Notes: generated from the letters alone by a model not told the origin. DNA of 16,252 nt from Bacillota bacterium (GCA_019422105.1 JAHZDZ010000008.1:51479-67730); one strand, 5' to 3'. Positions 1 to 8,597 are shown, counted from the stretch's first letter. Numbers and translations are program-made.

Positions 1-6
1 CAAAGA

Positions 7-41
7 AAAGTGTATTTTACCGCAAGCGGCTATAACACTTT
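7..41 (+). terminator. hairpin at left edge, possible terminator of an upstream gene
   Basis: AAAGTGT (7-13) pairs with ACACTTT (35-41), with an inner CCGC/GCGG stem, followed by CTTTT. The T tail is short. It may end transcription from a gene left of the window or be the first structure of the operon leader. Confidence 0.4.
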
Positions 42-95
42 CTTTTACAGCTTTTCTCCGCTTATTACGGATATTATATCAAAGAAATCTCTATG

Positions 96-146
96 AAATC
101 TCTAAAAAAGCTGTAAAGCATTTAAAGATTTTTTAGAGATTTTTTT
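96..146 (+). terminator. AT-rich hairpin with T tail upstream of the ABC operon
   Basis: A perfect 14-bp stem joins positions 96-109 and 129-142, with a 19-nt loop, and runs straight into TTTT (143-146). The arm element GAAATCTCT also occurs just before, at 84-92, giving a direct repeat (84-92 and 95-103). The structure ends about 40 nt before the first start codon. It could be a terminator for upstream transcription or an attenuator in the operon leader. A -10-like TATAGT lies at 149-154, but I see no good -35 at 17 nt spacing. Confidence 0.55.
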
Positions 147-186
147 GTTATAGTAAATCTACAGAAAAAAAACAGGAGGTAATCTT

Positions 187-2385
187 ATGAAAGCGGCGAT
201 AAAAAATTTAATCTGTGTTTCTATAAGCGCAGTACTGCTCTTTACGGGCTGCGGCAAGAAGGAGGGGGAGGAAAGCAAATCAGCGGTCAATATTCCTATG
301 GGAAGGTACGTTGAAAAAAGCTTTGATCTTCCGCTGGATGGAGATACGGAGGCTTTGGCAGGGTTTATAAAGGATACGGATGGGCGTATGAATATCATTG
401 TTCAGAAAAGGGCGGAAAGCGGTCTGTCTTATTACAGCCGCACCTTGCAGGAGAACGGATCCTGGTCAGAGCCTGCGGCGGAGGAGTGGCTCAATTCCGC
501 CTCTGCCGGAAGAGATGATTTTTCCGTTTATCAGATGACAAACGGCATGAACGGAAAGCTCTATGCCATCTGCCGCACCGCCGAGCTTCAGTCTCATCTT
601 TTGGTCACAAATGACCGTGCGGCCTTTCAGGAGGTGCCCATGGAGGGGTGGGATAAAAAAATGCCTCTGGGCGGCAGCGAGTATTATCCTATGATTGAGG
701 CTATTGCCGTGGCAAAAAATGGAATGATTGCGGCAACCACCTATTCAGAGGGAAGAATATACACACCGGAGGGTAAAAAAACCAGTTATACCTTTGAGAC
801 AGGTATTCAGGGCGCTGCTTTGGCGGCAGGCGACAACAGGTTTTATACCGTCAACGGAAATGGCGATCAGGTGATTGTAATCGCTCAGGAAACCGGCTCT
901 GTTTTAAACGCTATCCCCTATGAGGGAAGGGATTTCAGCACAAGGCTTCTTGCGAAGGACGGGACAATTTATCTTTTTAATACCAAAGGGCTTCACAGGG
1001 TGGACGAGAACGCTTCCACATGGGAGACCATTATCGACGGGAGTCTCAATTCCATGTCTATGCCGACACTTTACCCCACAGCGGTGCAGGCAGGCGGGAA
1101 CGATGATTTTTATGTTATATTCAACGACTCGGCAGGCAGCGGGCAGAAGCTGATGCATTACGCTTATGACGAGACAGTGCCTTCTGTACCCTCTAATGTC
1201 ATCACGGTATTTTCGTTGCAGGATAATGCTACAGTGCGTCAGGCAATTGCAGATTTCCAGAGAAAGAATGCAGATGTCAAGGTCAACTACAGAGTGGCTA
1301 TGACAGAGGATTCTGCCACGACCCTTTCCGATAATATCAGGGCATTTAACACAGAGCTTTTAAACGGAAACGGGGCGGACGTCCTGATACTGGATAAAAT
1401 GCCGTTAGACAGCTACATCGAAAAGGGAGTGCTGGAGGATATCAGTGATATTATAAATCCTATGGTTTCCTCAGGAGAGCTTCTGCAAAATATAGCGAAG
1501 GCCTATGAATCCGATGGGAAAATATACGCCATCCCCTCAAGAGTGGTTCTGCCTGTGATGATGGGAGAAAAGAGCGATGTGGAGCAGTCAAAAAGCCTTG
1601 AGACGATGGCCGATCTTGGGGAGACCTCTTCCGTGCCCGTAATGGAATCTGTGAGCAATGAAACCTTTCTCAACGAAATGCTGATGCTTGAGGGCGGCCG
1701 TATTATGGAGGAAAACGGCGGATTACGGGAAGAGGCACTGGTACAGTTTTTGACGGATATGAAGGGGCTGCGGGACAAAATGGTAATGGCTGATAACAAT
1801 GTTAAGTCCTCTGTATTCCGTTTAGGCTATGGCTCATCCTCCTTCGGACAATTCAGAATGCAGAGGGGCGAGGCCCTTATGAGCATATATGATTTGGGCG
1901 GCCTGCAGGATGCCATGCTTCCTATGGCCGTTGTAGATAATATGACAGATGGGGTAATGGATACAATTAACCAGACATTTAAACCTGCGGGTATTATAGG
2001 AGTGAATGCTGCGGGAAATAATAAGGATATCGCAAAGGCATTTGTACAGAGCGTATTGTCTGCCGATGTACAATCAGCCGACTTGTATGACGGATTTCCT
2101 GTGAATGATGAAGCACTGGAAAAATGGATTGCCTGGGAAAACGACACATTGGTTTCTGTTTCATCAAGCGATGGAGGGGATGCACTGACTGCCCAATGGC
2201 CCAGCGAGACGAAACGGAAGGAGCTGGCTGATATGGTACGGATGGTAAACACACCTTACACAGAGGACAGTATGCTGCTGGAGCTGATTAGCGCAGAAAT
2301 CACACCGATGCTTGAGGGCAAAATAACACCTGAGGCCGCTGCGGAAAAGGTGCTGGAGCGTTCCGGGGCATATCTGTCCGAATAA
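187..2385 (+). CDS. lipoprotein: propeller-like domain fused to an ABC solute-binding domain
   Basis: Probable substrate-capture lipoprotein of the ABC system encoded downstream. The first 22 residues form a lipoprotein signal (basic start, hydrophobic core, LLFTGC) with Cys22 as the predicted lipid anchor. Residues of about 40-330 are rich in short beta-strand and turn patterns (for example KDGTIYLFNTKGLHRVDEN), which suggests a beta-propeller. From about residue 338 (VITVFSLQDNATVRQAIADF) the sequence reads like an extracellular solute-binding protein of the sugar/oligopeptide type, including GADVLILDKMPLDSYIEKG and a later KIYAIPS. At 732 aa it is far longer than the usual 400-450 aa for the family, because of the extra N-terminal half. 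The start is set by AGGAGGT at 174-180. The next gene begins 150 bp downstream, after a short hairpin. The solute-binding half is fairly sure; the propeller assignment and the ligand are not. Confidence 0.85.
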   Translation: MKAAIKNLICVSISAVLLFTGCGKKEGEESKSAVNIPMGRYVEKSFDLPLDGDTEALAGFIKDTDGRMNIIVQKRAESGLSYYSRTLQENGSWSEPAAEEWLNSASAGRDDFSVYQMTNGMNGKLYAICRTAELQSHLLVTNDRAAFQEVPMEGWDKKMPLGGSEYYPMIEAIAVAKNGMIAATTYSEGRIYTPEGKKTSYTFETGIQGAALAAGDNRFYTVNGNGDQVIVIAQETGSVLNAIPYEGRDFSTRLLAKDGTIYLFNTKGLHRVDENASTWETIIDGSLNSMSMPTLYPTAVQAGGNDDFYVIFNDSAGSGQKLMHYAYDETVPSVPSNVITVFSLQDNATVRQAIADFQRKNADVKVNYRVAMTEDSATTLSDNIRAFNTELLNGNGADVLILDKMPLDSYIEKGVLEDISDIINPMVSSGELLQNIAKAYESDGKIYAIPSRVVLPVMMGEKSDVEQSKSLETMADLGETSSVPVMESVSNETFLNEMLMLEGGRIMEENGGLREEALVQFLTDMKGLRDKMVMADNNVKSSVFRLGYGSSSFGQFRMQRGEALMSIYDLGGLQDAMLPMAVVDNMTDGVMDTINQTFKPAGIIGVNAAGNNKDIAKAFVQSVLSADVQSADLYDGFPVNDEALEKWIAWENDTLVSVSSSDGGDALTAQWPSETKRKELADMVRMVNTPYTEDSMLLELISAEITPMLEGKITPEAAAEKVLERSGAYLSE

Positions 2386-2400
2386 CCGCAGGGCATGCGG
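2386..2400 (+). other. short hairpin after the binding-protein gene
   Basis: CCGCA (2386-2390) and TGCGG (2396-2400) form a 5-bp stem directly after the stop codon, without a T tail. Such hairpins behind binding-protein genes often protect the upstream mRNA and give more binding protein than permease. That role is inference here. Confidence 0.3.
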
Positions 2401-2534
2401 TTCTCCGCCAAAACACAGAGATTTTTTATGACAGATTGAATAAAGAGGGAGAGCGGGTGAATAGGAAATCCATGGGCAGGGTGAAGAAAATGAAAGGGAC
2501 AGGAATAAAATTTCACAGGGGAAAAGGAATAAAA

Positions 2535-3389
2535 ATGGAGCGAAAAAGAATGATAACGGCGTTTTTATTTCTGGCCCCAAGCTTTATCGGCGTACTTGTA
2601 TTTGTATTCATTCCTTTTTTGGACGCTGTGAGGCGTTCCTTCTATGAGGCGATGAGCGGAAAATTTGTGGGACTTTCGAATTATGAGACAGTTTTTCAAA
2701 ATGAAGCCTTTCAAAATGCCTCTGTGAATACCCTCCGCTTTATTGCCGTCTGTATTCCCCTTCTTCTGGCGGTATCTCTGGCACTTGCCCTTTTGCTGAA
2801 CACTATGAAGAATAAGAGCGAATTTTTTAAAACTACATTTTTAATTCCCATGGCGATTCCTGCCGCTTCGGTCGTCCTGTTGTGGAAGGTGTTCTTCCAC
2901 AACAGGGGGCTTTTGAACGGTTTTCTCATGGCATTGGACTTAAGCGGACAGGACTGGATCAATTCGGATAAAGCGTTTGCGATACTTGTTTTCAGCTATA
3001 TATGGAAAAATGCCGGTTATGATATGGTACTGTGGCTGGCGGGGCTTAGCAACATACCGCCCTCACTGTATGAAGCTGCTTCCCTTGACGGCGCCTCCGC
3101 CTTGAAGCAGTTTTGGTATATCACACTTCCGGCGCTGATGCCAACCTTTTTTATCATTACAGTGTTATCCCTTTTAAACTCATTTAAGGTTTTCCGAGAG
3201 GCATATCTCATAGCAGGTGATTACCCCAATGACAGCATTTACATGCTGCAGCATTTATTCAACAATTGGTTTACGAAGCTGGATATACAAAAGATGTGCG
3301 CGGCGGCGGTTATTGTGGCGGTGGTGATACTGCTGTTTATCCTTTTGCTTCAAAAATTCTGGGGAGAGGGTGAGGAAGATGAAAACTGA
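2535..3389 (+). CDS. CUT1-type ABC transporter permease (MalF/UgpA-like)
   Basis: Inner-membrane permease that would form a heterodimer with the product of the next gene. The 284-aa protein has about six hydrophobic segments and the cytoplasmic EAA loop at residues 180-199 (EAASLDGASALKQFWYITLP), which docks on the ATPase. Length and N-terminus (a short basic stretch, then LFLAPSFIG) match carbohydrate-uptake permeases. I chose ATG 2535, with AAGGA at 2524-2528 six bases upstream. The reading frame is open back to a TTG at 2436, but that would add a basic, low-complexity extension unlike the family. The gene overlaps the next permease by 11 bp. The family fold is clear; a sugar substrate is not shown. 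Confidence 0.9.
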   Translation: MERKRMITAFLFLAPSFIGVLVFVFIPFLDAVRRSFYEAMSGKFVGLSNYETVFQNEAFQNASVNTLRFIAVCIPLLLAVSLALALLLNTMKNKSEFFKTTFLIPMAIPAASVVLLWKVFFHNRGLLNGFLMALDLSGQDWINSDKAFAILVFSYIWKNAGYDMVLWLAGLSNIPPSLYEAASLDGASALKQFWYITLPALMPTFFIITVLSLLNSFKVFREAYLIAGDYPNDSIYMLQHLFNNWFTKLDIQKMCAAAVIVAVVILLFILLLQKFWGEGEEDEN

Positions 3390-4245
3390 GAAAAGAAAGG
3401 CATTCGTCAAAAAAACGCTGGTATTACTGATTTTGATTGTGGTATCTGCTTTTGTGTGGGTGCCTCTTTGGATGGTTGTCACAGGCGCTTTTATGGGAGA
3501 AGGGGAGCTTTTGGAAAATCTTTCCCCCGTGCTGTCACAGGGGGAGGGCACGGCCTACTGGCCGGTGTTTGCAGCCTATCCAACACTGAAGCCTGCAGTT
3601 GAGCTTCTATTGGATTCGCCGAACTTTTTTGTCATGTTCTGGAACAGTGTAAAGCAGGTTTTTCCGCTGTTGGCAGGGCAGTTTCTCATTGGCGTTCCGG
3701 GGGCGTGGGCCTTCGCCAGGTTCCGCTTTCCCTATAAAAAACTGCTGTTTACCCTCTATGTCGTGCTGATGCTGATGCCCTTTCAGGTGACAATGATATC
3801 CTCCTATCTGGTGTTGGAGAAAGCGAACATTATGAATACCCATTGGGCGGTTATACTGCCGGCGGCTTTTTCCACTTTTCCGGTATTTATTATGGTGAAA
3901 TTTTTTTCTGCCATACCAAAATCATTTCTTGAGGCGGCGGCGCTGGACGGTGCCAATGAGTTTCAAATTTTTTGGAGGATAGGCATACCCATGGGAGCAC
4001 CGGGCATACTGTCGGCTATGGTTCTGGGATTTCTGGAATACTGGAACGCCATAGAACAGCCTCTTACATTTTTGACAGACAAATCAAAATGGCCCCTGTC
4101 TCTTTATCTTCCAAACATTGCGGCGGATAAGGCGGGCGTGTCTTTGGCGGCCTCCGTTGTTATGATGGTGCCGGCGCTGCTGATATTTTTGTATGGGCAG
4201 CGGTATCTGGAGGAAGGCATACGGGCATCAGGGCTGAAGGAGTAG
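3379..4245 (+). CDS. CUT1-type ABC transporter permease (MalG/UgpE-like)
   Basis: Second permease of the pair, 288 aa with about six membrane segments. The EAA loop is at residues 185-204 (EAAALDGANEFQIFWRIGIP), in the usual place near the C-terminus. The start at ATG 3379 overlaps the end of the first permease by 11 bp and follows GAGAGGG at 3364-3370; a GTG at 3370 is possible but leaves a poor ribosome-site spacing. Residues 40-85, between the first two membrane segments, form a fairly long extracytoplasmic loop, as in MalG relatives. The adaptor gene starts only 6 bp after the stop, so translation is probably coupled. Confidence 0.9.
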   Translation: MKTEKRKAFVKKTLVLLILIVVSAFVWVPLWMVVTGAFMGEGELLENLSPVLSQGEGTAYWPVFAAYPTLKPAVELLLDSPNFFVMFWNSVKQVFPLLAGQFLIGVPGAWAFARFRFPYKKLLFTLYVVLMLMPFQVTMISSYLVLEKANIMNTHWAVILPAAFSTFPVFIMVKFFSAIPKSFLEAAALDGANEFQIFWRIGIPMGAPGILSAMVLGFLEYWNAIEQPLTFLTDKSKWPLSLYLPNIAADKAGVSLAASVVMMVPALLIFLYGQRYLEEGIRASGLKE

Positions 4246-4251
4246 TGGAGG

Positions 4252-6216
4252 ATGAAAGAGATAATTGACAAAATAAAAAGACAAATAGAAACAGAACTAT
4301 CCACTCTGGGGAAAGAGCCAACAGGGAAAAAGAAAAAATGGAATGTGCAGGATTTGTCCAAAAAGCTGTTGATTCGATTTTTTGTGCTGATGGCGGTTTT
4401 GACGGTTATTTCCCGCATGGCCGATTCTATCACGGTTGCCAGGGTACAGGCCGAAGAGGCGGCAAGGGGTACCCTGAGCTTCCATATTACGGGAAACGGT
4501 GTGATAGAGGCCGGAGGGATACAGGCGGTCCGCACACTGGAAGGGCTTCATGTGGAGGATATACTTGTGGAAGCGGGTCAGAATGTTTGGGCGGGAACAC
4601 CCCTGCTTCAGCTTAGCATGGAGGATATTGCAAAGAAACGGGAGGAACTGGAAAAGGAAATAGAGAAGTTGGAAATACAGATAAGGCAGGAAACAATAGG
4701 CAGTGTATCGGAGGGCATTACACAGAAAGAGACAGCGGCCCTTTCTTTGGAGCAGGCGGAAAGAAATCTGAAAAATGTAATCAGGGAAGAGGAAAATAAC
4801 ATCGCCGCTGCGCAGCAGGATTTAGACGCTGCAAAGGACGATTTGGAGAAAGCAAAGCTTGATTATGACAAGGCGTTGGAGAAAAAGAGCGGCACCCTGC
4901 TGGATACCAAGACGGAAGCTTATTATGACGCGAAGAAGGAGTATGAGGATACTAAATATACCTTTGAGTCAGAGATAAGGACAGCCCAGAGAAAGGTGCA
5001 GGACGCAAAAAAGACGCTGGACGATTTAAACAATGTGGACAATGAGGGCAAGGTGAATTATGCCATTGATTGGTACAACAGGGCCGTTGCCAGCGGGGAT
5101 AAGGATGAAATCGACGCCGCCCAGGCTTATCTTGACAGAATATTATATGGAAGCGGCGGATCCAAGGACTATCATGACAATGTGGAGCAGGCCGAGCTTG
5201 CATTGAAAAGGGCCAATGATGATTTAAAGGCGGTCAAGGATAAGTGGGTAAGCGGGCTTGACAGCGCAAAGGCAAAGTTTGATAAGGCCGAAAAGGAATT
5301 GGCTGAGGTAAAAAACGGCACCTATGACATGGAGGAAGAGATGAAAAATGAGGCCGATGAGGTGAAGGCGGCCGAAAAGGAGGTGCGGGCGAGGGAGCAG
5401 GCGCTTCGCAAGGCACAATTCAATCAGAAGGCAAATATAGAAAAGGCACAGGATGCTGTTACAGAAGCGGATGTCGGGCTTAGTACGGCAGAAAAAAAGG
5501 ATAATGCGGAGAAAGAGAATGAAAAAAAGGAGGAGGAAAAGAAAGCGCTGCGCATAAAAGCGCTGCAACTGGATAAAGAAAGCAAAAAAATTGATTTGGA
5601 GAGCCTTTTAGAGCTTGAAAAAAATAGGGGTATCGTTCATTCTCCGGCAGAAGGAAGCGTATCCGGTATTGAGGCCGCCATTGGGAAGCCCTCCGGCAGT
5701 GATGCCGCATTGTTTATCAGAAAGATGGGGGAAGGCTTTTCCGTGAGGGGAACAATTTCAAAGGATATGGCCGATTATCTTCAGATAGGAGATGAAATGA
5801 CGGTAACGCTGAAGGGAAAAAAGGATAAGCTGAAGATTGCCGTTGACGGCATACGTTACCTTAAGGACGAGGACGAGGCGGAGATAGTGGGCAAAATACC
5901 GGGCGGGGAATATATTCCGGGCGCGTCCGCCGACATTGAAATAGAGAAGACGACGGAATCCTATAACCAGGTAGTTCCGCTGAGTGCTGTCCGCGAGGAC
6001 GGCAAGGGGGCGAAATACATACTGGCGGTGGAAAGCAGAGACACCATATTAGGAAAACAGGATGTTGCCGTCAGATATAACATTACGCTTTTGGAAAATG
6101 ACAGCAAAAAAGCCGCTATAGATGCGCCTGTCTGGGACGCAAATATCATTACCTCAAGCAGCAAAATGATTGGAGAGGGCGACAGGGTACGCCTGGAAAA
6201 AACAGATGAGAGTTAG
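4252..6216 (+). CDS. HlyD/MacA-type membrane-fusion (adaptor) protein with very long coiled coil
   Basis: Membrane-anchored extracytoplasmic adaptor. Domain order in 654 aa: cytoplasmic basic N-terminus (1-37), one membrane span (about 38-58), first half of a lipoyl/barrel-sandwich domain (about 72-122), a Lys/Glu/Ala-rich coiled coil (about 124-455), second lipoyl half (from NRGIVHSPAEGSVSG, about 457), then beta-barrel and membrane-proximal domains to the end. This is the layout of HlyD, MacA and Bacillus YknX, which normally serve exporters. The coil is much longer than in MacA and includes a less regular stretch near residues 265-305. The start ATG 4252 has GGAGG immediately before it and GAAGGAG further up. 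It lies between importer permeases and a MacB-like gene, so it may carry a product out or deliver a ligand in. Fold confident, role unknown. Confidence 0.88.
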   Translation: MKEIIDKIKRQIETELSTLGKEPTGKKKKWNVQDLSKKLLIRFFVLMAVLTVISRMADSITVARVQAEEAARGTLSFHITGNGVIEAGGIQAVRTLEGLHVEDILVEAGQNVWAGTPLLQLSMEDIAKKREELEKEIEKLEIQIRQETIGSVSEGITQKETAALSLEQAERNLKNVIREEENNIAAAQQDLDAAKDDLEKAKLDYDKALEKKSGTLLDTKTEAYYDAKKEYEDTKYTFESEIRTAQRKVQDAKKTLDDLNNVDNEGKVNYAIDWYNRAVASGDKDEIDAAQAYLDRILYGSGGSKDYHDNVEQAELALKRANDDLKAVKDKWVSGLDSAKAKFDKAEKELAEVKNGTYDMEEEMKNEADEVKAAEKEVRAREQALRKAQFNQKANIEKAQDAVTEADVGLSTAEKKDNAEKENEKKEEEKKALRIKALQLDKESKKIDLESLLELEKNRGIVHSPAEGSVSGIEAAIGKPSGSDAALFIRKMGEGFSVRGTISKDMADYLQIGDEMTVTLKGKKDKLKIAVDGIRYLKDEDEAEIVGKIPGGEYIPGASADIEIEKTTESYNQVVPLSAVREDGKGAKYILAVESRDTILGKQDVAVRYNITLLENDSKKAAIDAPVWDANIITSSSKMIGEGDRVRLEKTDES

Positions 6217-7435
6217 TAAAAAGAGGCTTTGCCGCCTGGCCTGTTTATTTGCGGCTGTAGTATGCTGGGCAGTGAGCCTGTACGCGGGAGAACAAATCAG
6301 GGACAAGGGACTGTCCTTTGGACTTATCTGGCAGGAGCAGTCCCTGTTACCGGAAACTCTTGATGCCCTCAACCGAAGTGAGGAGAGCAGCGGCATACGC
6401 GCCGCACTTTGGAGCAGTGTGGAAAACAGTGAGGTTCAGGCGTATGGAAGCGGCAGAAAGGCGGAGACAAAGGCGGTCTATGTGTATGGAGATATGTCTC
6501 TTGTACTGCACAGCAGTATAAAAAGCGGCGCGCCTGTATTATCCTTTGATGAAGAGGGCTGTATTTTGGATGAGAAGAGTGCCTATGACCTTTTTGGCAG
6601 TTCACAGGCCGTTGGAAACAAGCTGCTCTATGAGGGAGAAATTTATGTTGTCAGAGGTATTTTAAGGGGAAGTGCAGGCGTATTTTATTATCCCTGCCCT
6701 GACAGGGATAAAGCCTATTCCAACATGGAAATCCGCTTTCCTTTTGGAGACAGCAGAGCGGAGGATATTCTTTCCTTTCTCCAGCAGAATCATTTTGGAA
6801 CGCCCATGGCGTTTTCAGATATCGCTTTTTTGGGAGAAATCATGGGAATTTTTTGCCATCTTCCCGCCTGGATTTCATTTGGTGTCTTTTTGCGGGCCTT
6901 TCTGAGGGAGGTAAAAAAGCTGAGGGGAAAACCAATGCTATTTTTTTGTGGTGTATCCGCATTTCTTTTACTGCTGCTTTTCTCCATGCTTTTAACGGAA
7001 TTTCGCTTTTCCATTCCCCAGCGTTTTGTGCCGACGAAATGGTCTGATTTCAGCTTTTGGAGTGCAAAACTGAATGTTCTTATGGTTCATGCCGGAGATT
7101 TTATGTCTGCTGCGTCCACTTTAAAGAATACAGAGCTAAAGGCCGGTATGGCTCTTTGCATTGGCGCGTCAGTGTTGTCCTGTATTTTTTTTGGAAAGCA
7201 TTGGAGGAAAGAGGAAAAAGAAGCGCTGTCCGCCGCTGTATTGTTTCCGTTGGGTATGACCGTTTTTGTGTGGCTGGCTTTGGCGTACAGGGGGCGTTTT
7301 TTTACAGCAACCTGCTATTACTATTTGACCTCGCCTGTGCTTGCCGTGTCCTATTACATTTTGAGAAAATGGCAGGCTTTTAAAAATCAAAGAAGAGAAG
7401 CGTCGAGAGAGGAGGGCAAAGATGGCCTGTATTGA
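6206..7435 (+). CDS. membrane protein with MacB-like extracytoplasmic domain
   Basis: Predicted 409-aa membrane protein. It has a first membrane segment at about 10-28, then an extracytoplasmic region (30-210). Residues 111-152 read like the MacB periplasmic core domain: CILDEKSAYDLFG, then AVGNKLLYEGEIYVVRGIL. About five further hydrophobic segments follow (near 213-232, 243-263, 312-330, 341-361, 367-386). MacB and FtsX relatives have one span, this domain, then three spans, so the C-terminal half is atypical and I cannot assign it to FtsX. The start ATG 6206 overlaps the adaptor gene by 11 bp; its ribosome site is weak (GGAAAA), which suggests coupled translation. A TTG at 6170 is less likely. 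It probably partners the adaptor as in MacA-MacB, but no MacB-type ATPase is present. Confidence 0.75.
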   Translation: MRVSKKRLCRLACLFAAVVCWAVSLYAGEQIRDKGLSFGLIWQEQSLLPETLDALNRSEESSGIRAALWSSVENSEVQAYGSGRKAETKAVYVYGDMSLVLHSSIKSGAPVLSFDEEGCILDEKSAYDLFGSSQAVGNKLLYEGEIYVVRGILRGSAGVFYYPCPDRDKAYSNMEIRFPFGDSRAEDILSFLQQNHFGTPMAFSDIAFLGEIMGIFCHLPAWISFGVFLRAFLREVKKLRGKPMLFFCGVSAFLLLLLFSMLLTEFRFSIPQRFVPTKWSDFSFWSAKLNVLMVHAGDFMSAASTLKNTELKAGMALCIGASVLSCIFFGKHWRKEEKEALSAAVLFPLGMTVFVWLALAYRGRFFTATCYYYLTSPVLAVSYYILRKWQAFKNQRREASREEGKDGLY

Positions 7436-8525
7436 GCTGAAAGGGATAGATAAGGTTTATAAGGGCGGTGTGCTTGCGGTTGACAACTTTTCGTTGGAAA
7501 TAGGAGAGCATGAGTTTATAATATTGGTCGGTCCCTCCGGCTGTGGAAAATCCACGGTTTTGCGCATGATTGCGGGATTGGAGGAGATAACAGAGGGAGA
7601 GTTGATAATAGACGGCAAAGTCGCAAACCAAGTGGAGCCTAAGGACAGAAATGTGGCTATGGTATTTCAAAACTATGCTCTGTATCCCTATATGACTATA
7701 TATGATAATATTGCGTTTCCCCTGAAAATGCACAGGGTAAAAAAAGAGGAAATTCATAAAAAGGTCATGGAAATTGCGGGAGTGCTACAGATAGAGCCAT
7801 ATCTTGACAGAAAGCCTGGGCAGCTTTCCGGCGGGCAGCGTCAGAGAGCGGCCCTTGGAAGGGCTATGGTGCGCAATCCCAGGGTATTTTTATTGGATGA
7901 GCCTTTGAGTAACCTGGACGCAAAGCTTCGTGTGGCAATGCGGCGGGAAATTGTAAGTCTTTACAATAAGCTGGATACAACATTTATTTATGTCACTCAC
8001 GACCAGACTGAGGCGATGACCATGGGCACGAAAATTGTAGTCATGAACCGGGGGGTTATACAGCAGGCGGATACACCCTATGCCCTCTACCATCATCCAA
8101 AAAACCTTTTTGTCGCGGAGTTTATTGGAAGTCCGCAGATGAATGGGCTTGAGGTATCTGCCGTAAGGACGGAAGACGGTATCTGTGCGGAATGGTCCGG
8201 CGGAAAAATTGTGCTGACGGGAAAGAAATGGCCGGATTTTTCGTTGAGAAAGCGGGAGGCGGTTTTGGGAATACGGCCGGAGCACATAATAATCTCGAAG
8301 GAAAGGCCAAAGGTATTTGATTTGGAAACGGTCGTGGAGCAGAGGGAGGATACAGGGGCGGAATGCTGCTGGCACTGCCGTGCAGAGGGCATGGAGAGAC
8401 TTTTTACAGTAAAGGGAAAGCCTGAAATGCAATTTGATATGGGGGAAAGGGTTTATCTTTCTTTCAGGAGGGATAAGATACATCTTTTTGACAGGGCAAG
8501 CGGGGAGAGCATTCTAAGCGAATAA
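7422..8525 (+). CDS. ABC transporter ATP-binding protein, MsmK/UgpC/MalK type
   Basis: Cytoplasmic ATPase that powers the two CUT1 permeases. The nucleotide-binding domain shows Walker A GPSGCGKST (37-45), Q-loop Gln83, signature LSGGQ (135-139), Walker B VFLLDE (155-160), D-loop SNLDAKLR and H-loop His193. A C-terminal regulatory region typical of carbohydrate importers follows, with LGIRPEH near residue 285. The 367-aa length is normal. The start ATG 7422 has GGAGGG upstream and overlaps the previous gene by 14 bp. ATPases of this type are often encoded far away and shared between sugar importers; here one is dedicated to an operon that also encodes exporter-like parts. Whether it also energises the MacB-like protein is open. 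Confidence 0.95.
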   Translation: MACIELKGIDKVYKGGVLAVDNFSLEIGEHEFIILVGPSGCGKSTVLRMIAGLEEITEGELIIDGKVANQVEPKDRNVAMVFQNYALYPYMTIYDNIAFPLKMHRVKKEEIHKKVMEIAGVLQIEPYLDRKPGQLSGGQRQRAALGRAMVRNPRVFLLDEPLSNLDAKLRVAMRREIVSLYNKLDTTFIYVTHDQTEAMTMGTKIVVMNRGVIQQADTPYALYHHPKNLFVAEFIGSPQMNGLEVSAVRTEDGICAEWSGGKIVLTGKKWPDFSLRKREAVLGIRPEHIIISKERPKVFDLETVVEQREDTGAECCWHCRAEGMERLFTVKGKPEMQFDMGERVYLSFRRDKIHLFDRASGESILSE

Positions 8526-8557
8526 TTACACGACTGACAAAACAGTTTGGCTCATAA

Positions 8558-8594
8558 AAACGGCGGATCACTCTTGAAAGAGTGTCCGCCGTTT
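8558..8594. terminator. bidirectional terminator between convergent genes
   Basis: AAACGGCGG (8558-8566) pairs with CCGCCGTTT (8586-8594), and inside it CACTCTT pairs with AAGAGTG around a GA loop. It ends 4 bp before the stop codon of the - strand DUF4397-like gene. Runs of T (or A on the other strand) flank it, so it can stop transcription of the ABC operon and of the convergent gene. Confidence 0.8.
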
Positions 8595-8597
8595 CTC

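Noticed and set aside
2436..2534. longer permease start (TTG 2436 or in-frame ATGs at 2472 and 2490)
   Set aside because: These would add a basic extension not typical of the family; ATG 2535 has the best ribosome site and the normal length.
5224..5568. 114-aa open frame antisense to the coiled-coil adaptor
   Set aside because: The Lys/Glu-rich coil makes the opposite strand rich in Leu/Phe codons and free of stops; it is a composition artefact.
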